Assembly (NCBI GenBank): GCA_965140355.1
Contig: OZ223194.1
Coordinates: forward strand, 1,240,001-1,304,000
Reading direction: 5' to 3'
Length of the DNA stretch: 64,000 nucleotides
Source of the DNA: Acetobacterium sp965140355
GTDB lineage: Bacteria > Bacillota > Clostridia > Eubacteriales > Eubacteriaceae
The notes beneath the pieces are model-generated. The model saw only the letters and a list, made by a program, of their open reading frames with translations. It was not told where the DNA came from and searched no databases. This document shows positions 7,319-16,407 of this stretch, piece by piece (positions within the stretch are counted from its first letter, which is position 1; each line of letters opens with the position of its first letter). The position numbers and the translations under genes were made by a program.

Positions 7319-9829
7319 ATGTTTCAGAATAATAATAGAGAAATTATAAAATTTTTAGCGATAAATGGCCTTAAAAAGAATCGAAATCGAAATATGGTCA
7401 TGGTTACAGCTATTTTTTTGACAACCGTTCTGATTTCCTTTATCTTAACGGCAGGGTTTAGCTTTTTCACAACCATGTACGAGTCATCACAGGCAACACC
7501 GGGACCGGGGGCGGACGGAGCGTTGATTGGCACCAGAGAAACCTATGACCTGGCATTGAATAACAGTCAAGTTGAATGGGTCGACTTTGTGAGAAAATGT
7601 AGTACAACGTCTTTGTATAATGATAGTTTTGCAGGGGTTCAGACAGAATTGCTTGCACCGGATGAAAATTTTTATGCTCACAACTACATTACTTTGTTAC
7701 AGGGAATTTTTCCAGAGACAAGGACACAGATCTTAATATCGGATACACTTGCAGAAAGAATCGGGATCGACGAAATAGGCACTGAAATGACTTTACAGGT
7801 CATCGTATTACAAAATGGAGAAGCAGAGGAGCAAGAAATTTCTTTAGAGGTTTGTGGTATTTATAAAAATCCGTTGGCTAATTTAAGTGGCCACTATGAA
7901 GAAATTTACACGGTGCCGGATTTTATTGAAGCTCACAATCGCGAAATGCCCCAAAATCAAAATTTTATTTATGTCAAGCTGAATAATTTAAATCCGTTTC
8001 TGCTAAAAAGCGATGTCTATGACAAATTATCCCAGCTTGGGGAAGTGACTCACGCAGACTCCATTCAGACAAAAAATTATTCAACCTTCTCCTATTCGCT
8101 GATTATGGCGCTGCCATTGCTTCTCTTTGTATGCTTGATAATGATGAGTGGATATTTTCTGATCCATAATGTTTTTGCGATAGCGGTAACGTCGGATGTT
8201 CGGTGGTTTGGAATGATGAAGACCATTGGCACGACTAAAAAACAGCTCAAATCGATTTATATGCGGCAGGTACGCATATTAGCTTTAATCGGCATTTCTT
8301 TTGGGCTTATGGTGGGGTATGCGGTGGGTCTGTTAATGGCTCCGGAAATTATTCGCATGACAGACTATTATCTTTACTATAAGGCGCCAAATTTGTGGCT
8401 TGTTTTGTTGTTTACGATTATATTTTCATGGCTTACTGTTTGGATTAGCTGTTCTAGAACGCTGAAAAAAGCGGCTTCTTTTTCTCCTATTGAAGCGGCC
8501 CGATACACCCATCGCCATAAGAACAAAGCGTTTGCGGTTATTTCTTTTGCGCTAAGCGGAATTGTTTTATTGACTGTTTGTAATGTGACTTTTGGATTTC
8601 AAGTGGAGAACATGGTGAATCGCTATAACCAAGAGGAGTGTAGAATTTACCACACGGCTAGTTTTTGGTCTTTGAACGAACCGTATAATCCGATCTCAGA
8701 GGATCTGAATGCGGAAATTGAAAAGCTGCCGTTTGTAGAGCACACAGATATAATCTATCGAGCGAAAACGATGCCGGATCTGATAACAGATTTTTCGCAA
8801 AAAATGTATGAAAACTTTCTGGGAGAAGTTAAGCTGGAGGGAAAGATTAAAAAGGAAGTTGAGGCGATTGCAGAAGCACAAGGCGATGATAACATCGTTC
8901 AACTTTTGCCTAATGGCAACATAAAGTTAGAAATCTGCGGATTACCTGCTCGGCGCTTAGAGCAGGAAGTAAGTTACTTGAAGATGTTGGAAGGCGAGAT
9001 AGATGCCGAAAAATTTGAATCAGGAAATTATATTTTATATCAAGATATTGATTATTTAAATATAACGGATCAGCAGGTAGATAAAGACACCAAAATTCAT
9101 GCAGGCGATGTGATGAAGCTGTCGTTTTATGACGATACAACGGGTACATACCAAATAAGAGAAGTGACAGTGATGGCCGTATTTGGAAAAAACAACCCCT
9201 ATGGTACGGATAATATTAGATACAGCAATATAGTGATGCCAGATACTCTTTTTCAATCGATATACCCTAATTATAAGAAGCGGATATCGAGTATTCATAT
9301 CGTATCAAAGGTCAGTTTAAATGAACAACAGATAGAAGATATTACGAATTTAGTAAAGAAAGAGCACAACATACAGATCAGTGTAGATTCCCGATACGAG
9401 GACAGAAATGACTTTGTGCGTAAAAAAGCATATATTACGATGCTAGGTTTTTTCTTTGCGCTGATATTAGGGATGATTGGCATATCCAATATGGTCAATA
9501 CGATTATTACAGATACCCTTGCCCGTAAAAAAGAGATACTGATTTTTCAATCGGTTGGAATGACCAAAAAGCAGCTATGGAAATTTCTTTTCAAAAAGAA
9601 TTTAAATCTTTGTTTTGGTTCAGCAGTAATTATTTTATTGGCAGGATGTTATTTTACAATGGCGATAGCATCATCATCGATGTTTACAGGGTTTAATGGA
9701 ATGCTGTTTGGGGTGAATTTCTTCGTTCTAATGGTCTTTATGGTGGCATTATGTGCCGTGCTGGCAACCATCATGACTCGACAATTAAATAAGAAATCGG
9801 TAGTCGAGCGATTGCGAGAAATTGAATAA
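7319..9829 (+). CDS. FtsX-like ABC transporter permease
   Basis: An 836-residue permease made of two FtsX/MacB halves. Each half has one helix (about 22-45 and 405-425), a large extracytoplasmic domain (about 46-255 and 430-700), then three helices (about 260-370 and 705-825). The inner loops carry the coupling segments TIGTTKKQLKSIYMRQ and SVGMTKKQLWKFLFKK, one per half. This doubled architecture differs from the 10-helix BceB layout. It forms a transporter with the preceding ATPase and probably defends against, or senses, a cell-envelope peptide. Confidence 0.9.
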   Translation: MFQNNNREIIKFLAINGLKKNRNRNMVMVTAIFLTTVLISFILTAGFSFFTTMYESSQATPGPGADGALIGTRETYDLALNNSQVEWVDFVRKCSTTSLYNDSFAGVQTELLAPDENFYAHNYITLLQGIFPETRTQILISDTLAERIGIDEIGTEMTLQVIVLQNGEAEEQEISLEVCGIYKNPLANLSGHYEEIYTVPDFIEAHNREMPQNQNFIYVKLNNLNPFLLKSDVYDKLSQLGEVTHADSIQTKNYSTFSYSLIMALPLLLFVCLIMMSGYFLIHNVFAIAVTSDVRWFGMMKTIGTTKKQLKSIYMRQVRILALIGISFGLMVGYAVGLLMAPEIIRMTDYYLYYKAPNLWLVLLFTIIFSWLTVWISCSRTLKKAASFSPIEAARYTHRHKNKAFAVISFALSGIVLLTVCNVTFGFQVENMVNRYNQEECRIYHTASFWSLNEPYNPISEDLNAEIEKLPFVEHTDIIYRAKTMPDLITDFSQKMYENFLGEVKLEGKIKKEVEAIAEAQGDDNIVQLLPNGNIKLEICGLPARRLEQEVSYLKMLEGEIDAEKFESGNYILYQDIDYLNITDQQVDKDTKIHAGDVMKLSFYDDTTGTYQIREVTVMAVFGKNNPYGTDNIRYSNIVMPDTLFQSIYPNYKKRISSIHIVSKVSLNEQQIEDITNLVKKEHNIQISVDSRYEDRNDFVRKKAYITMLGFFFALILGMIGISNMVNTIITDTLARKKEILIFQSVGMTKKQLWKFLFKKNLNLCFGSAVIILLAGCYFTMAIASSSMFTGFNGMLFGVNFFVLMVFMVALCAVLATIMTRQLNKKSVVERLREIE

Positions 9830-9918
9830 GGAATAATAAGAGATTTCGATAAATGAAATCAGCAACGACAGTCCATTCGGATTTTAAGTAATATTTTATT
9901 AGGACAATAGAATCATGT

Positions 9919-9955
9919 AAAAAAAGAACATTTTTTAAGAAAGTGTTCTTTTTTT
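9919..9955 (+). terminator. intrinsic terminator of the ABC operon
   Basis: AAAAAAAGAACA (9919-9930) pairs with TGTTCTTTTTTT (9944-9955) around a 13-base loop, with a T-rich 3' arm. The A/T symmetry means it could work in both directions. Confidence 0.7.
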
Positions 9956-10146
9956 GATGAGATTTATTATCAATGTGTAATTGCCTATAACCACATAACT
10001 TACATACAGAGTTAAGGTATCAATCCGGATTTTGGAATTTATAAGAGTCCAGAGGTGTTATTAAAAAAGCACTATCAGGGAATGTCTCCGCTTAAGGTAT
10101 TTATATACCGCAATTTTTGTTATAATTTTAAATTTGGTTGTTAAAG

Positions 10147-10200
10147 TAGAAATAATATAAGCGGTATGCTATAATTTCATAGTTAGGTTAAGCTAACTAA
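10147..10200 (+). promoter_or_regulatory. promoter and DtxR-box-like operator of the AraC gene
   Basis: A TATAAT -10 lies at 10170-10175, with a weak TAGAAA at -35 (10147-10152, 17-base spacer). Directly after the -10 is the dyad TTAGGTTAAGCTAACTAA (10183-10200). It resembles the DtxR/IdeR iron box TTAGGTTAGSCTAACCTAA with one base missing. A very similar 18-mer lies before the transporter operon at 11385. An iron-dependent repressor bound here would block initiation. Confidence 0.55.
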
Positions 10201-10299
10201 TTAAGGGGGCGTGTAGACCTAAACACAGGAAAGCTTATTTTTTCGTAATTGGGAATAAAATTAGGCCTTAAACAATTCTAGTAAAGGATAAGGTGAAAG

Positions 10300-11271
10300 A
10301 TGAATAACAAACAAATAACGGATTTTTTCAATCCAGAGGTCCAAAAAACAGCGCGTGAAGATGGTGGTTCGGTGTATAAGATGCAAAATGAAACTGGTGA
10401 GGGCGTTATTACACGATACGAAATATTACCTGGCATTGAATTGTTTTATAATGATTTTCATATGAAAGACGGACAAAATGAAAATAAACTCCCGCATCCG
10501 GATGTGTTCGAGATCAATCATTGCAGAGAAGGTCGGTTTGAGTGCGTTTTTAGTAATGGCGATTGCCAATATGTTGGTGCAGGGGACCTTGCCATCAATC
10601 GCCTAACGAATGAAACGACATCGACTAGTTTTCCGTTATCACACTATCATGGCATTTCCATTACGATTGATTTGAATAAAGCAGTAACCACAATGAAGCA
10701 AGTTGAAAATGTATTAGGTGGATTGCATATTGATTTATGTCAGATAACGGAGCGACTCTGTCGAAAAGATACATGTTTTATTTTGCGAAGCCATAATAAT
10801 ATTGAACATATTTTTTCCGAATTGTATAGAGTTTCGCCCCGAATGATAGCGCACTATTTAAAAGTTAAAGTATTAGAATTGCTGATCTTTCTGAATGATG
10901 TCCAAGTTGGCGAATATCAGGAAGAACGCCGATATTTTTCAAAAAATCAGGTGCAAGTGGTAAAACAAATGCAAGCATACATGATCGCCGATTTACAAAA
11001 GCATCACACGTTACAAGCGTTATCAAAAAAATTCAAGATTCCCCTTACCACGATGAAAGTCTGTTTTAAGGGCGTTTATGGTTGTTCTATTTATGCTTAT
11101 ATGAAATCTTACCGGATGCAAGCGAGTATAATTTTATTGAGGGATACGACAGAAAGTGTGACAGAAATTGCGATGAAAATGGGTTATGATAATCCAAGTA
11201 AGTTTTCCGAGGCTTATAAAAAAGAATTTAATGAACTGCCATCCGAATATAGAAAGAAGCTGTCCAAATAG
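10300..11271 (+). CDS. AraC-family regulator, YbtA-like
   Basis: A 323-residue regulator. An N-terminal ligand region (1-215, with the cupin-like stretch HPDVFEINHCREGRFEC) precedes a C-terminal AraC DNA-binding domain (about 225-320). The second helix-turn-helix reads VTEIAMKMGYDNPSKFSEAYKKEF. Regulators of this kind next to YbtP/YbtQ-like transporters and Opp/Nik-type importers commonly use the metallophore or its metal complex as inducer. Its own promoter carries an iron-box-like dyad. The inducer is inferred, not seen. It is followed at once by GAGGAGG and a five-codon frame (11280-11297). Confidence 0.85.
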   Translation: MNNKQITDFFNPEVQKTAREDGGSVYKMQNETGEGVITRYEILPGIELFYNDFHMKDGQNENKLPHPDVFEINHCREGRFECVFSNGDCQYVGAGDLAINRLTNETTSTSFPLSHYHGISITIDLNKAVTTMKQVENVLGGLHIDLCQITERLCRKDTCFILRSHNNIEHIFSELYRVSPRMIAHYLKVKVLELLIFLNDVQVGEYQEERRYFSKNQVQVVKQMQAYMIADLQKHHTLQALSKKFKIPLTTMKVCFKGVYGCSIYAYMKSYRMQASIILLRDTTESVTEIAMKMGYDNPSKFSEAYKKEFNELPSEYRKKLSK

Positions 11272-11280
11272 AGGAGGCAT

Positions 11281-11384
11281 GGCCTTTTCAGAGTAGCACA
11301 AAAAAACATAATAAGATAAACTTCTATCTATGAGAGCAGAGGACTTAAGAGCACTGTAGGGAGCTCCTTTTTTTTGAGTCAGTG
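11281..11384 (+). other. spacer with a repeated motif and weak terminator
   Basis: The motif GGCCTTTTCAGAGTAGCA (11281-11298) followed by an A-run recurs almost unchanged as GGCTTATCAGAGTAGCA at 16308-16324, before the half-transporter genes. Downstream here is a GC-rich patch (GTAGGGAGCTCC) ending in an 8-base T-run (11368-11375), a weak terminator or attenuator. Confidence 0.4.
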
Positions 11385-11402
11385 TTAGTCAAAGCTAACT
11401 AA
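11385..11402 (+). promoter_or_regulatory. second DtxR-box-like operator
   Basis: TTAGTCAAAGCTAACTAA matches the 10183 site at 15 of 18 positions. It ends 20 bases before the first importer gene. No clean promoter is seen right beside it, so its action on the importer operon is inferred. Confidence 0.5.
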
Positions 11403-11422
11403 GATAAAGAAGGTGATTGTAG

Positions 11423-12364
11423 ATGAAATCAGATAAAAAGAAATATATGTTAAAAAAACTGATTGAGTTGATATTTACTTTGTTTTTTGTGACAATGCTT
11501 TCGTTTCTCTTGATGCGGCTTTCATCCGTTGACCCGGCAACGGCATATGCTAAACGAATGATTGGAAGCCCTACGACAGAGCAAATTGAAGCGATTCGGA
11601 TACAGTTGGGTTTTGATAAACCGTTACTAATTCAATATGGACGCTGGGTGATTGATTTACTTCACTTTGATCTTGGAACATCACTGGTAAATGGACATGC
11701 AGTTTGGACTGATATTGCAACTGCTTTTCCGAAAACACTTGGAATTGTTTTTCTGGCATCCGTATTTCAAATAATAACGATCGTGGTATTTAGTGGTACT
11801 ACCTTTTTGTTGCCTGGGAAGCTTCCCCAAAAAGTTTTGCAGATCATTTGTATTCTCGGCGTGTCAATCCCTTCTTTTTACTTGGCGACGGTATATTTGG
11901 ATTACTTCGCAGTAAAAAAATCCTTGATTGCAGTGACGGGGAATATCAGTTTCCTTAGTTATATATCACCGGCGCTTTGTATTGGGGTGTTTGGCGCTTC
12001 CTTTTATACGCCAATGTTAATGGATGCACTGGAGCATGAAAGTAATCAAGATTACGCGTTTTATGCTCGTTGCCGTGGACTGTCGGAAAGCAGACTTTTA
12101 TTTTTTCATTTTCTGCCTCGTGCCGCAGTTGGGTTGCTTCCAAATTTTCTGCAAAGTATAGGTCTGGCATTGGCAAATGCGACGGTAATTGAGCAGATTT
12201 TTTCTATTCCGGGGTTTGGATATTTGATTGTCAATCATGTATTGGATCGAGATACGCCGATGATTCATGCAGAGGTGCTCTTCCTTGCTTTAGCGATTGC
12301 ATTATGCAATATTGCTGCCGATTTAATGCAATGGACAATTCAAAGAAAAAAAGAGGTGGCGTAA
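11423..12364 (+). CDS. NikB/OppB-type ABC permease
   Basis: A 313-residue inner-membrane permease with about six helices. Features are the N-terminal helix with the basic start KKYMLKKLIEL, the periplasm-side segment QIEAIRIQLGFDKPLLIQYGRW typical of the family, and the EAA-type loop YARCRGLSESRLLFFHFLPRAAVGLLP. It begins the importer operon and has AGAAGGTGA upstream of ATG. The partner permease starts on the next base after its stop. Members carry peptides, nickel or opine-type metallophores; the iron-box-like operator favours a metal complex here. Confidence 0.88.
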   Translation: MKSDKKKYMLKKLIELIFTLFFVTMLSFLLMRLSSVDPATAYAKRMIGSPTTEQIEAIRIQLGFDKPLLIQYGRWVIDLLHFDLGTSLVNGHAVWTDIATAFPKTLGIVFLASVFQIITIVVFSGTTFLLPGKLPQKVLQIICILGVSIPSFYLATVYLDYFAVKKSLIAVTGNISFLSYISPALCIGVFGASFYTPMLMDALEHESNQDYAFYARCRGLSESRLLFFHFLPRAAVGLLPNFLQSIGLALANATVIEQIFSIPGFGYLIVNHVLDRDTPMIHAEVLFLALAIALCNIAADLMQWTIQRKKEVA

Positions 12365-13165
12365 ATGAAAAAGAACAGAGCGATACATAATCTTGCCATT
12401 ATAGTTCCCATGTTCGTGATTGTGTTATTTTTAATCGGATATCTATTTGCACCTAATAATCCAATGGAATCTAATCTTTTGACAAGATTTCAGAAACCAA
12501 ACCCGACGTATCCGTTTGGGACCGATCAATTAGGTCGATGTATTTTTTCGCGAATTCTTTATGGCGGATGGACAACACTTGGAATTGTGCTAGGCAGCTC
12601 GATACTAGTATTTTTGTTGGGAACAATCATCGGGATGGCAACAAGTCGAGCGGTAATGAAAAAAAATACTTTAATAGATGGACTCATCAATGCTGTTACA
12701 GCAATACCGCCGATTGCATACCTGATCGTTTTTATAGGTGCTTGGGGGAGTGGTGCTAAAACGACGTTATTTGCGCTGACGGTATCGTATGTTTTTCGCT
12801 ATATCAAACTGGTGCGAACCCGCACTGATATCGAAATAGGGAAAGCCTATGTTATGTGTGCGGTTGCTTCCGGTGCTTCAAAATTACGAATTCTAATTAT
12901 TCAGATTTCCCCCAATTTAATTGCCGAGATGATCCGCTTTCTCTGTTTATCATGTGCAGATATGATACTGGCAATTACCGCTTTTTCCTTCATTGGATTA
13001 GGATTGGGTGATAATGTGGTCGATTGGGGGAGCATGATTCTAGATGCGCGTGGCGCACTGGTGCTCCATCCGACCATGATTCTGTATCCAATCGGGGCCG
13101 TTGTTTTAGCGACGCTTTGCTTTAATATTTTAGGCCGACGATTGACAGAAAAAGAGGTGACATGA
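12365..13165 (+). CDS. NikC/OppC-type ABC permease
   Basis: A 266-residue permease with about six helices, second half of the channel formed with the preceding protein. It carries the family segment TYPFGTDQLGRCIFSRILYGGWTTLGI cut by a helix, and the EAA-like loop MCAVASGASKLRILIIQISPNLIAEM. The start abuts the stop of the upstream gene and AGAGGTGG lies within that gene's end. It overlaps the next gene by 4 bases (ATGA). Gene order permease-permease-ATPase-ATPase-binding protein matches nik/opp operons with the binding protein moved to the end. Confidence 0.88.
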   Translation: MKKNRAIHNLAIIVPMFVIVLFLIGYLFAPNNPMESNLLTRFQKPNPTYPFGTDQLGRCIFSRILYGGWTTLGIVLGSSILVFLLGTIIGMATSRAVMKKNTLIDGLINAVTAIPPIAYLIVFIGAWGSGAKTTLFALTVSYVFRYIKLVRTRTDIEIGKAYVMCAVASGASKLRILIIQISPNLIAEMIRFLCLSCADMILAITAFSFIGLGLGDNVVDWGSMILDARGALVLHPTMILYPIGAVVLATLCFNILGRRLTEKEVT

Positions 13166-13956
13166 TGTTAAAAATAAACCAATTAAGTGTAAAAGAAAAG
13201 TTTGGTCGTTTGCTGCTGGATCAAGTGACGATAGAAATACCTTCTGGGGCAATCATTGGACTTACCGGCCATAGCGGTTCGGGAAAAACAACATTGTTGC
13301 GAAGTGTATTCGGAATGCTCCATCGGGATTGCCAAATTAAGGAGGGAAAAATTTTTATCGATGGTATTGATTTGCACGGCCTATCGCGTCGGGAGCATCG
13401 TGCCTTGTGTGGAAAAAAGATTGGTTTTATACCCCAGAACCCAATGACTGCTTTTGACAGCCGCTTGAAAATAGGTTGCCAAATTCAGGAGACTTTTCAG
13501 CGACGGTTGCAATTGACTAAATCGAAGGCGATTGTGCTTGCAAAAGAAAAATTGGATTTAGTCAATCTAACGGAAACGCCAAGAGTCCTCAATGCATATC
13601 CGGGAGAGCTTTCGGGGGGGATGCTACAGCGAGTGGCGGCAGCCATTTTATTGGGGATGTCACCCGACTATATCCTTGCGGATGAACCAACGGCGGCACT
13701 TGATGAAGAAAACCGCAATCTGCTGTTAGCGGTGTTGCAGACGCAAATGCGGGATAAGGGGATATTGTTTGTTTCCCATGATGTCGGCGTCCTCCAAAAA
13801 CTTTGTAACAAAGTTTATGTAATGGGAGCAGGAAAGGTAATTGAACAAGGCAAGATGGAGCAGCTATTAACGAAACCAAAAACCGATTGGATGAAGCAAT
13901 TCTCCAGTTTAAGTAAAAAAGAAAACCGAGGAGAATGGGCGTGGGAGAAATTGTAA
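13162..13956 (+). CDS. NikD/OppD-type ABC ATPase
   Basis: A 264-residue ATPase. Walker A is GHSGSGKTT (36-44), the Q loop is FIPQNPMTAFD, the signature is LSGGMLQR and Walker B is YILADEPTAALD. It ends soon after the D-loop, without the long zinc-binding C-terminal extension of OppD/DppD, which fits NikD-size proteins. It overlaps both neighbours, so it is translationally coupled. With the next ATPase it forms the heterodimeric motor of the importer. Confidence 0.88.
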   Translation: MMLKINQLSVKEKFGRLLLDQVTIEIPSGAIIGLTGHSGSGKTTLLRSVFGMLHRDCQIKEGKIFIDGIDLHGLSRREHRALCGKKIGFIPQNPMTAFDSRLKIGCQIQETFQRRLQLTKSKAIVLAKEKLDLVNLTETPRVLNAYPGELSGGMLQRVAAAILLGMSPDYILADEPTAALDEENRNLLLAVLQTQMRDKGILFVSHDVGVLQKLCNKVYVMGAGKVIEQGKMEQLLTKPKTDWMKQFSSLSKKENRGEWAWEKL

Positions 13957-14645
13957 TACAAAATGTTAATCAGATTTATCAAAGTGAAACACAAGGTGAG
14001 TTTCATGCGCTTTATGATATTAACATTCATTTAGAAAAGGGTGAAAATTTGGCGATAGAGGGTGAAAGTGGTTCGGGTAAAAGTACATTAGCCAGATTGC
14101 TGATTGGCGTGGAAAAACCTACAGCGGGAACTATTTTGCTAGATGGTGAAGATATCACACAATGGAACTATCGAACCTGGAAAAACCATCGCAAAAAGAT
14201 CCAAGCCGTGTTTCAAGACGCTTCCGGTACATTAAATCCGGCAAGATCAGCGTTTTCCAATGTCGAAGAAGCACTGATTAATTTGACTGCTCTTAACAAA
14301 AAAGAACGAAAAAGACGGATCTATGATTTGATGGACGCTGTTTACATGGATCATCAGCTACTGGATACTCCAGTGGGCAGCCTCTCGGGGGGAGAGCAGC
14401 GACGTCTTTCGTTGCTCCGCGCTATGGCGGTAGAACCGGATTATTTAGTCATGGACGAAGTGACTAGTGGTCTTGATTTGATTTCAACAGATGCCGTACT
14501 TACCTTAGTAGAGAACGCTGCAAAACGGCGCCGTTGTTCCTGCATTTTTGTAACCCATAGCCGGAAAGATGCGATGAGAGTTTCCAATCGGATTGCAATA
14601 ATGCAAAATGGCAGGATGGTGGAGCAGGGTCATCTAGTAAAATAA
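13941..14645 (+). CDS. NikE/OppF-type ABC ATPase
   Basis: A 234-residue ATPase. Walker A is GESGSGKST, the Q loop is VFQDASGTLNP, the signature is LSGGEQRR and Walker B is YLVMDEVTSGLD (V where most have P). GTG 13941 is preferred as start because GAGGAG (13928-13933) lies 7 bases before it; ATG 13935 would leave only one base. It overlaps the upstream ATPase gene. The pair energises uptake through the two permeases. Confidence 0.87.
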   Translation: MGEIVIQNVNQIYQSETQGEFHALYDINIHLEKGENLAIEGESGSGKSTLARLLIGVEKPTAGTILLDGEDITQWNYRTWKNHRKKIQAVFQDASGTLNPARSAFSNVEEALINLTALNKKERKRRIYDLMDAVYMDHQLLDTPVGSLSGGEQRRLSLLRAMAVEPDYLVMDEVTSGLDLISTDAVLTLVENAAKRRRCSCIFVTHSRKDAMRVSNRIAIMQNGRMVEQGHLVK

Positions 14646-14673
14646 ATCGTAACACTGAAAGGATGAAAATAAG

Positions 14674-16272
14674 ATGAAAAATAGTTGGAAAAAAATAATA
14701 GGATTGCTTTTAATTGGTGTTTTTCTGGTATTTGGTTTGGCTGGTTGCGGACAAAAGGCTGAAACGTCTGATGATAGTCAGGCATCATTAACTATTTGTA
14801 CGGCAAAGGAACTGGATAATCTGACAACGTTAACCATGAACAAAGAAAATAATATCGCTTGCGGGCTTGTATATGAAACGCTGGTGGCCTACGAAAACGG
14901 TAAAATTGTACCAAAGCTGGCGGAAAGTTGGAGCTGGGATGAAACCAATACGGTACTCACATTCAAGCTGCATCAGGACGTTGCTTTTACTGATGGAACG
15001 GAATTTAATGCTGAAAGTGTCAAAGCCATTTTGGAATTTGATCATTCAAACTCTAATTTTAGTGGCATTAAGGGTATTTATAATATCCAAAGGGTTGAGG
15101 CAATTGATAAATACACGGTGGCTGTTCATTATGAGGCACCATGCTTCTCGTATTTAAATGATTTCTGTTTCCAGAATGTTGCCGGGATGATGTCACCCGC
15201 TGTTTTCGAAGCGGGCAATTTTCAAACATTCAAGGACGTTGTAGGAACTGGCCCTTATGTGCAAGCAGCAATTATTTCTGGAGACAGTACCCGCTTTGTT
15301 CGAAATGAAAACTATTGGGGTGAAGCGCCGTATTATGATGAAGTCATTGTAAAATATATTCCGGAGGCTTCTTCCCGCCTACAAGCGTTACAGACGGGTG
15401 AAGTAGATATGATTTATGGTGCAGAACTGATTACATACGATGATTACAATCAGGCAATCACACTGGAGGGAATCACTGGAGAGATAAATGAGGGGAATAC
15501 ACTGACACGTAACTTGGTGTTAAACGCGGCCAGCCCAATATTAAGCGATATTAAGGTTCGCGAAGCAATTGCTTATGCAATTGATAAGCAGGAGCTTACC
15601 GAGGGATTAACCTATGGTTATGAAACACCGGCGACGACCCTGTTCAGTAAAGGCGCACCATATACCGATATTAGTTATAACACCACGCGAAAATTTGATT
15701 TAGACAAAGCCAATACCTTGTTGGATGAAGCGGGTTGGGTAATGAATGAAGAAACAGGTTTCCGTGAGAAGAGTGGAGAAGTGCTAACGCTCAACTATAC
15801 CTATTGGGCAGATATTTCGCTCGCTCAGGAGATGGCTTTGGCCATAAAAACGCAACTAGCCAAAGTAGGGATTAACGCTGAGACCACTGGCCAAGATCAG
15901 ATGACATGGTGGGCGGAAGGCGTTGCTGGCAACTATGATATTACCACGTGGAACACAGAAGGTTCTTATACGGAACCTCACAAATTTTTTCAAGAAACGT
16001 TGGGCGCTGACCCTCATGCTGTTTCATTGCAAGCATTGAGTAATTTTGAGGATTATTCCGCGGCAGTTAATCAATTTTCCACAACAGCGGAGCCTGGGGC
16101 CGTTCAGGATGCGATTGCGATTGCAATAAACATTTCCAATGATAATGTCATTGATTTGCCGATTTCCTATTCGAAGGATTTGGTGGTGTATAATAACGCT
16201 AAAATTACAGGATACACATTCACCAGCGTACCGCAGTTTTTTGATATTAACAATGTCCAGCCGGTTCAATAA
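14674..16272 (+). CDS. solute-binding lipoprotein, NikA/OppA family
   Basis: A 532-residue extracytoplasmic binding protein (SBP family 5). A basic start and hydrophobic signal end in the lipobox LAGC (cysteine at about residue 25), so it is lipid-anchored outside the membrane. The segments KLAESWSWDETNTVLTFKL and VGTGPYV are family hallmarks. It captures the ligand for the four upstream importer subunits. NikA, CntA (staphylopine) and peptide binders all belong here, so sequence alone does not fix the ligand. The AraC/Ybt-like context favours a metallophore complex. Confidence 0.88.
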   Translation: MKNSWKKIIGLLLIGVFLVFGLAGCGQKAETSDDSQASLTICTAKELDNLTTLTMNKENNIACGLVYETLVAYENGKIVPKLAESWSWDETNTVLTFKLHQDVAFTDGTEFNAESVKAILEFDHSNSNFSGIKGIYNIQRVEAIDKYTVAVHYEAPCFSYLNDFCFQNVAGMMSPAVFEAGNFQTFKDVVGTGPYVQAAIISGDSTRFVRNENYWGEAPYYDEVIVKYIPEASSRLQALQTGEVDMIYGAELITYDDYNQAITLEGITGEINEGNTLTRNLVLNAASPILSDIKVREAIAYAIDKQELTEGLTYGYETPATTLFSKGAPYTDISYNTTRKFDLDKANTLLDEAGWVMNEETGFREKSGEVLTLNYTYWADISLAQEMALAIKTQLAKVGINAETTGQDQMTWWAEGVAGNYDITTWNTEGSYTEPHKFFQETLGADPHAVSLQALSNFEDYSAAVNQFSTTAEPGAVQDAIAIAINISNDNVIDLPISYSKDLVVYNNAKITGYTFTSVPQFFDINNVQPVQ

Positions 16273-16307
16273 TGCTAAAAGATTTCGTCTAAATAGGCGG
16301 TTAACAG

Positions 16308-16324
16308 GCTTATCAGAGTAGCAG
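16308..16324 (+). repeat. repeat of the 11281 motif
   Basis: GGCTTATCAGAGTAGCA followed by GGAAAAA is near-identical to 11282-11298. Both copies lie just after a gene's end and before a terminator-like hairpin in the same locus. Confidence 0.4.
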
Positions 16325-16341
16325 GAAAAAATTAAATCACT

Positions 16342-16386
16342 AAAATAGAGATTGGTTAACGTAAATTAACGAATCTCTATTTTATT
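16342..16386 (+). terminator. strong hairpin between binding protein and half transporters
   Basis: AAATAGAGATTGGTTAA (16343-16359) pairs with TTAACGAATCTCTATTT (16366-16382), one mismatch in 17, followed by TATTTAAG. It may end the importer transcript or act as an attenuator for the downstream pair. Confidence 0.65.
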
Positions 16387-16407
16387 TAAGAAAGGATCAA
16401 ATGTGAA

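Larger units (their letters stand above)
9830..10299. other. intergenic region with a terminator, a short relic and the araC promoter
   Basis: No intact gene is seen. A terminator (9919-9955) ends the ABC operon. A 42-codon open stretch without a start (10016-10144) reads ...YKSPEVLLKKHYQGMSPLKVF. It resembles the end of an AraC DNA-binding domain or a transposase, too short to decide. The promoter and operator of the AraC gene lie at 10147-10200. Confidence 0.5.

Noticed and set aside
10016..10144. Start-less 42-codon stretch resembling an AraC or transposase C-terminus
   Set aside because: Too short and too degenerate to assign; kept only as a note in the intergenic entry.
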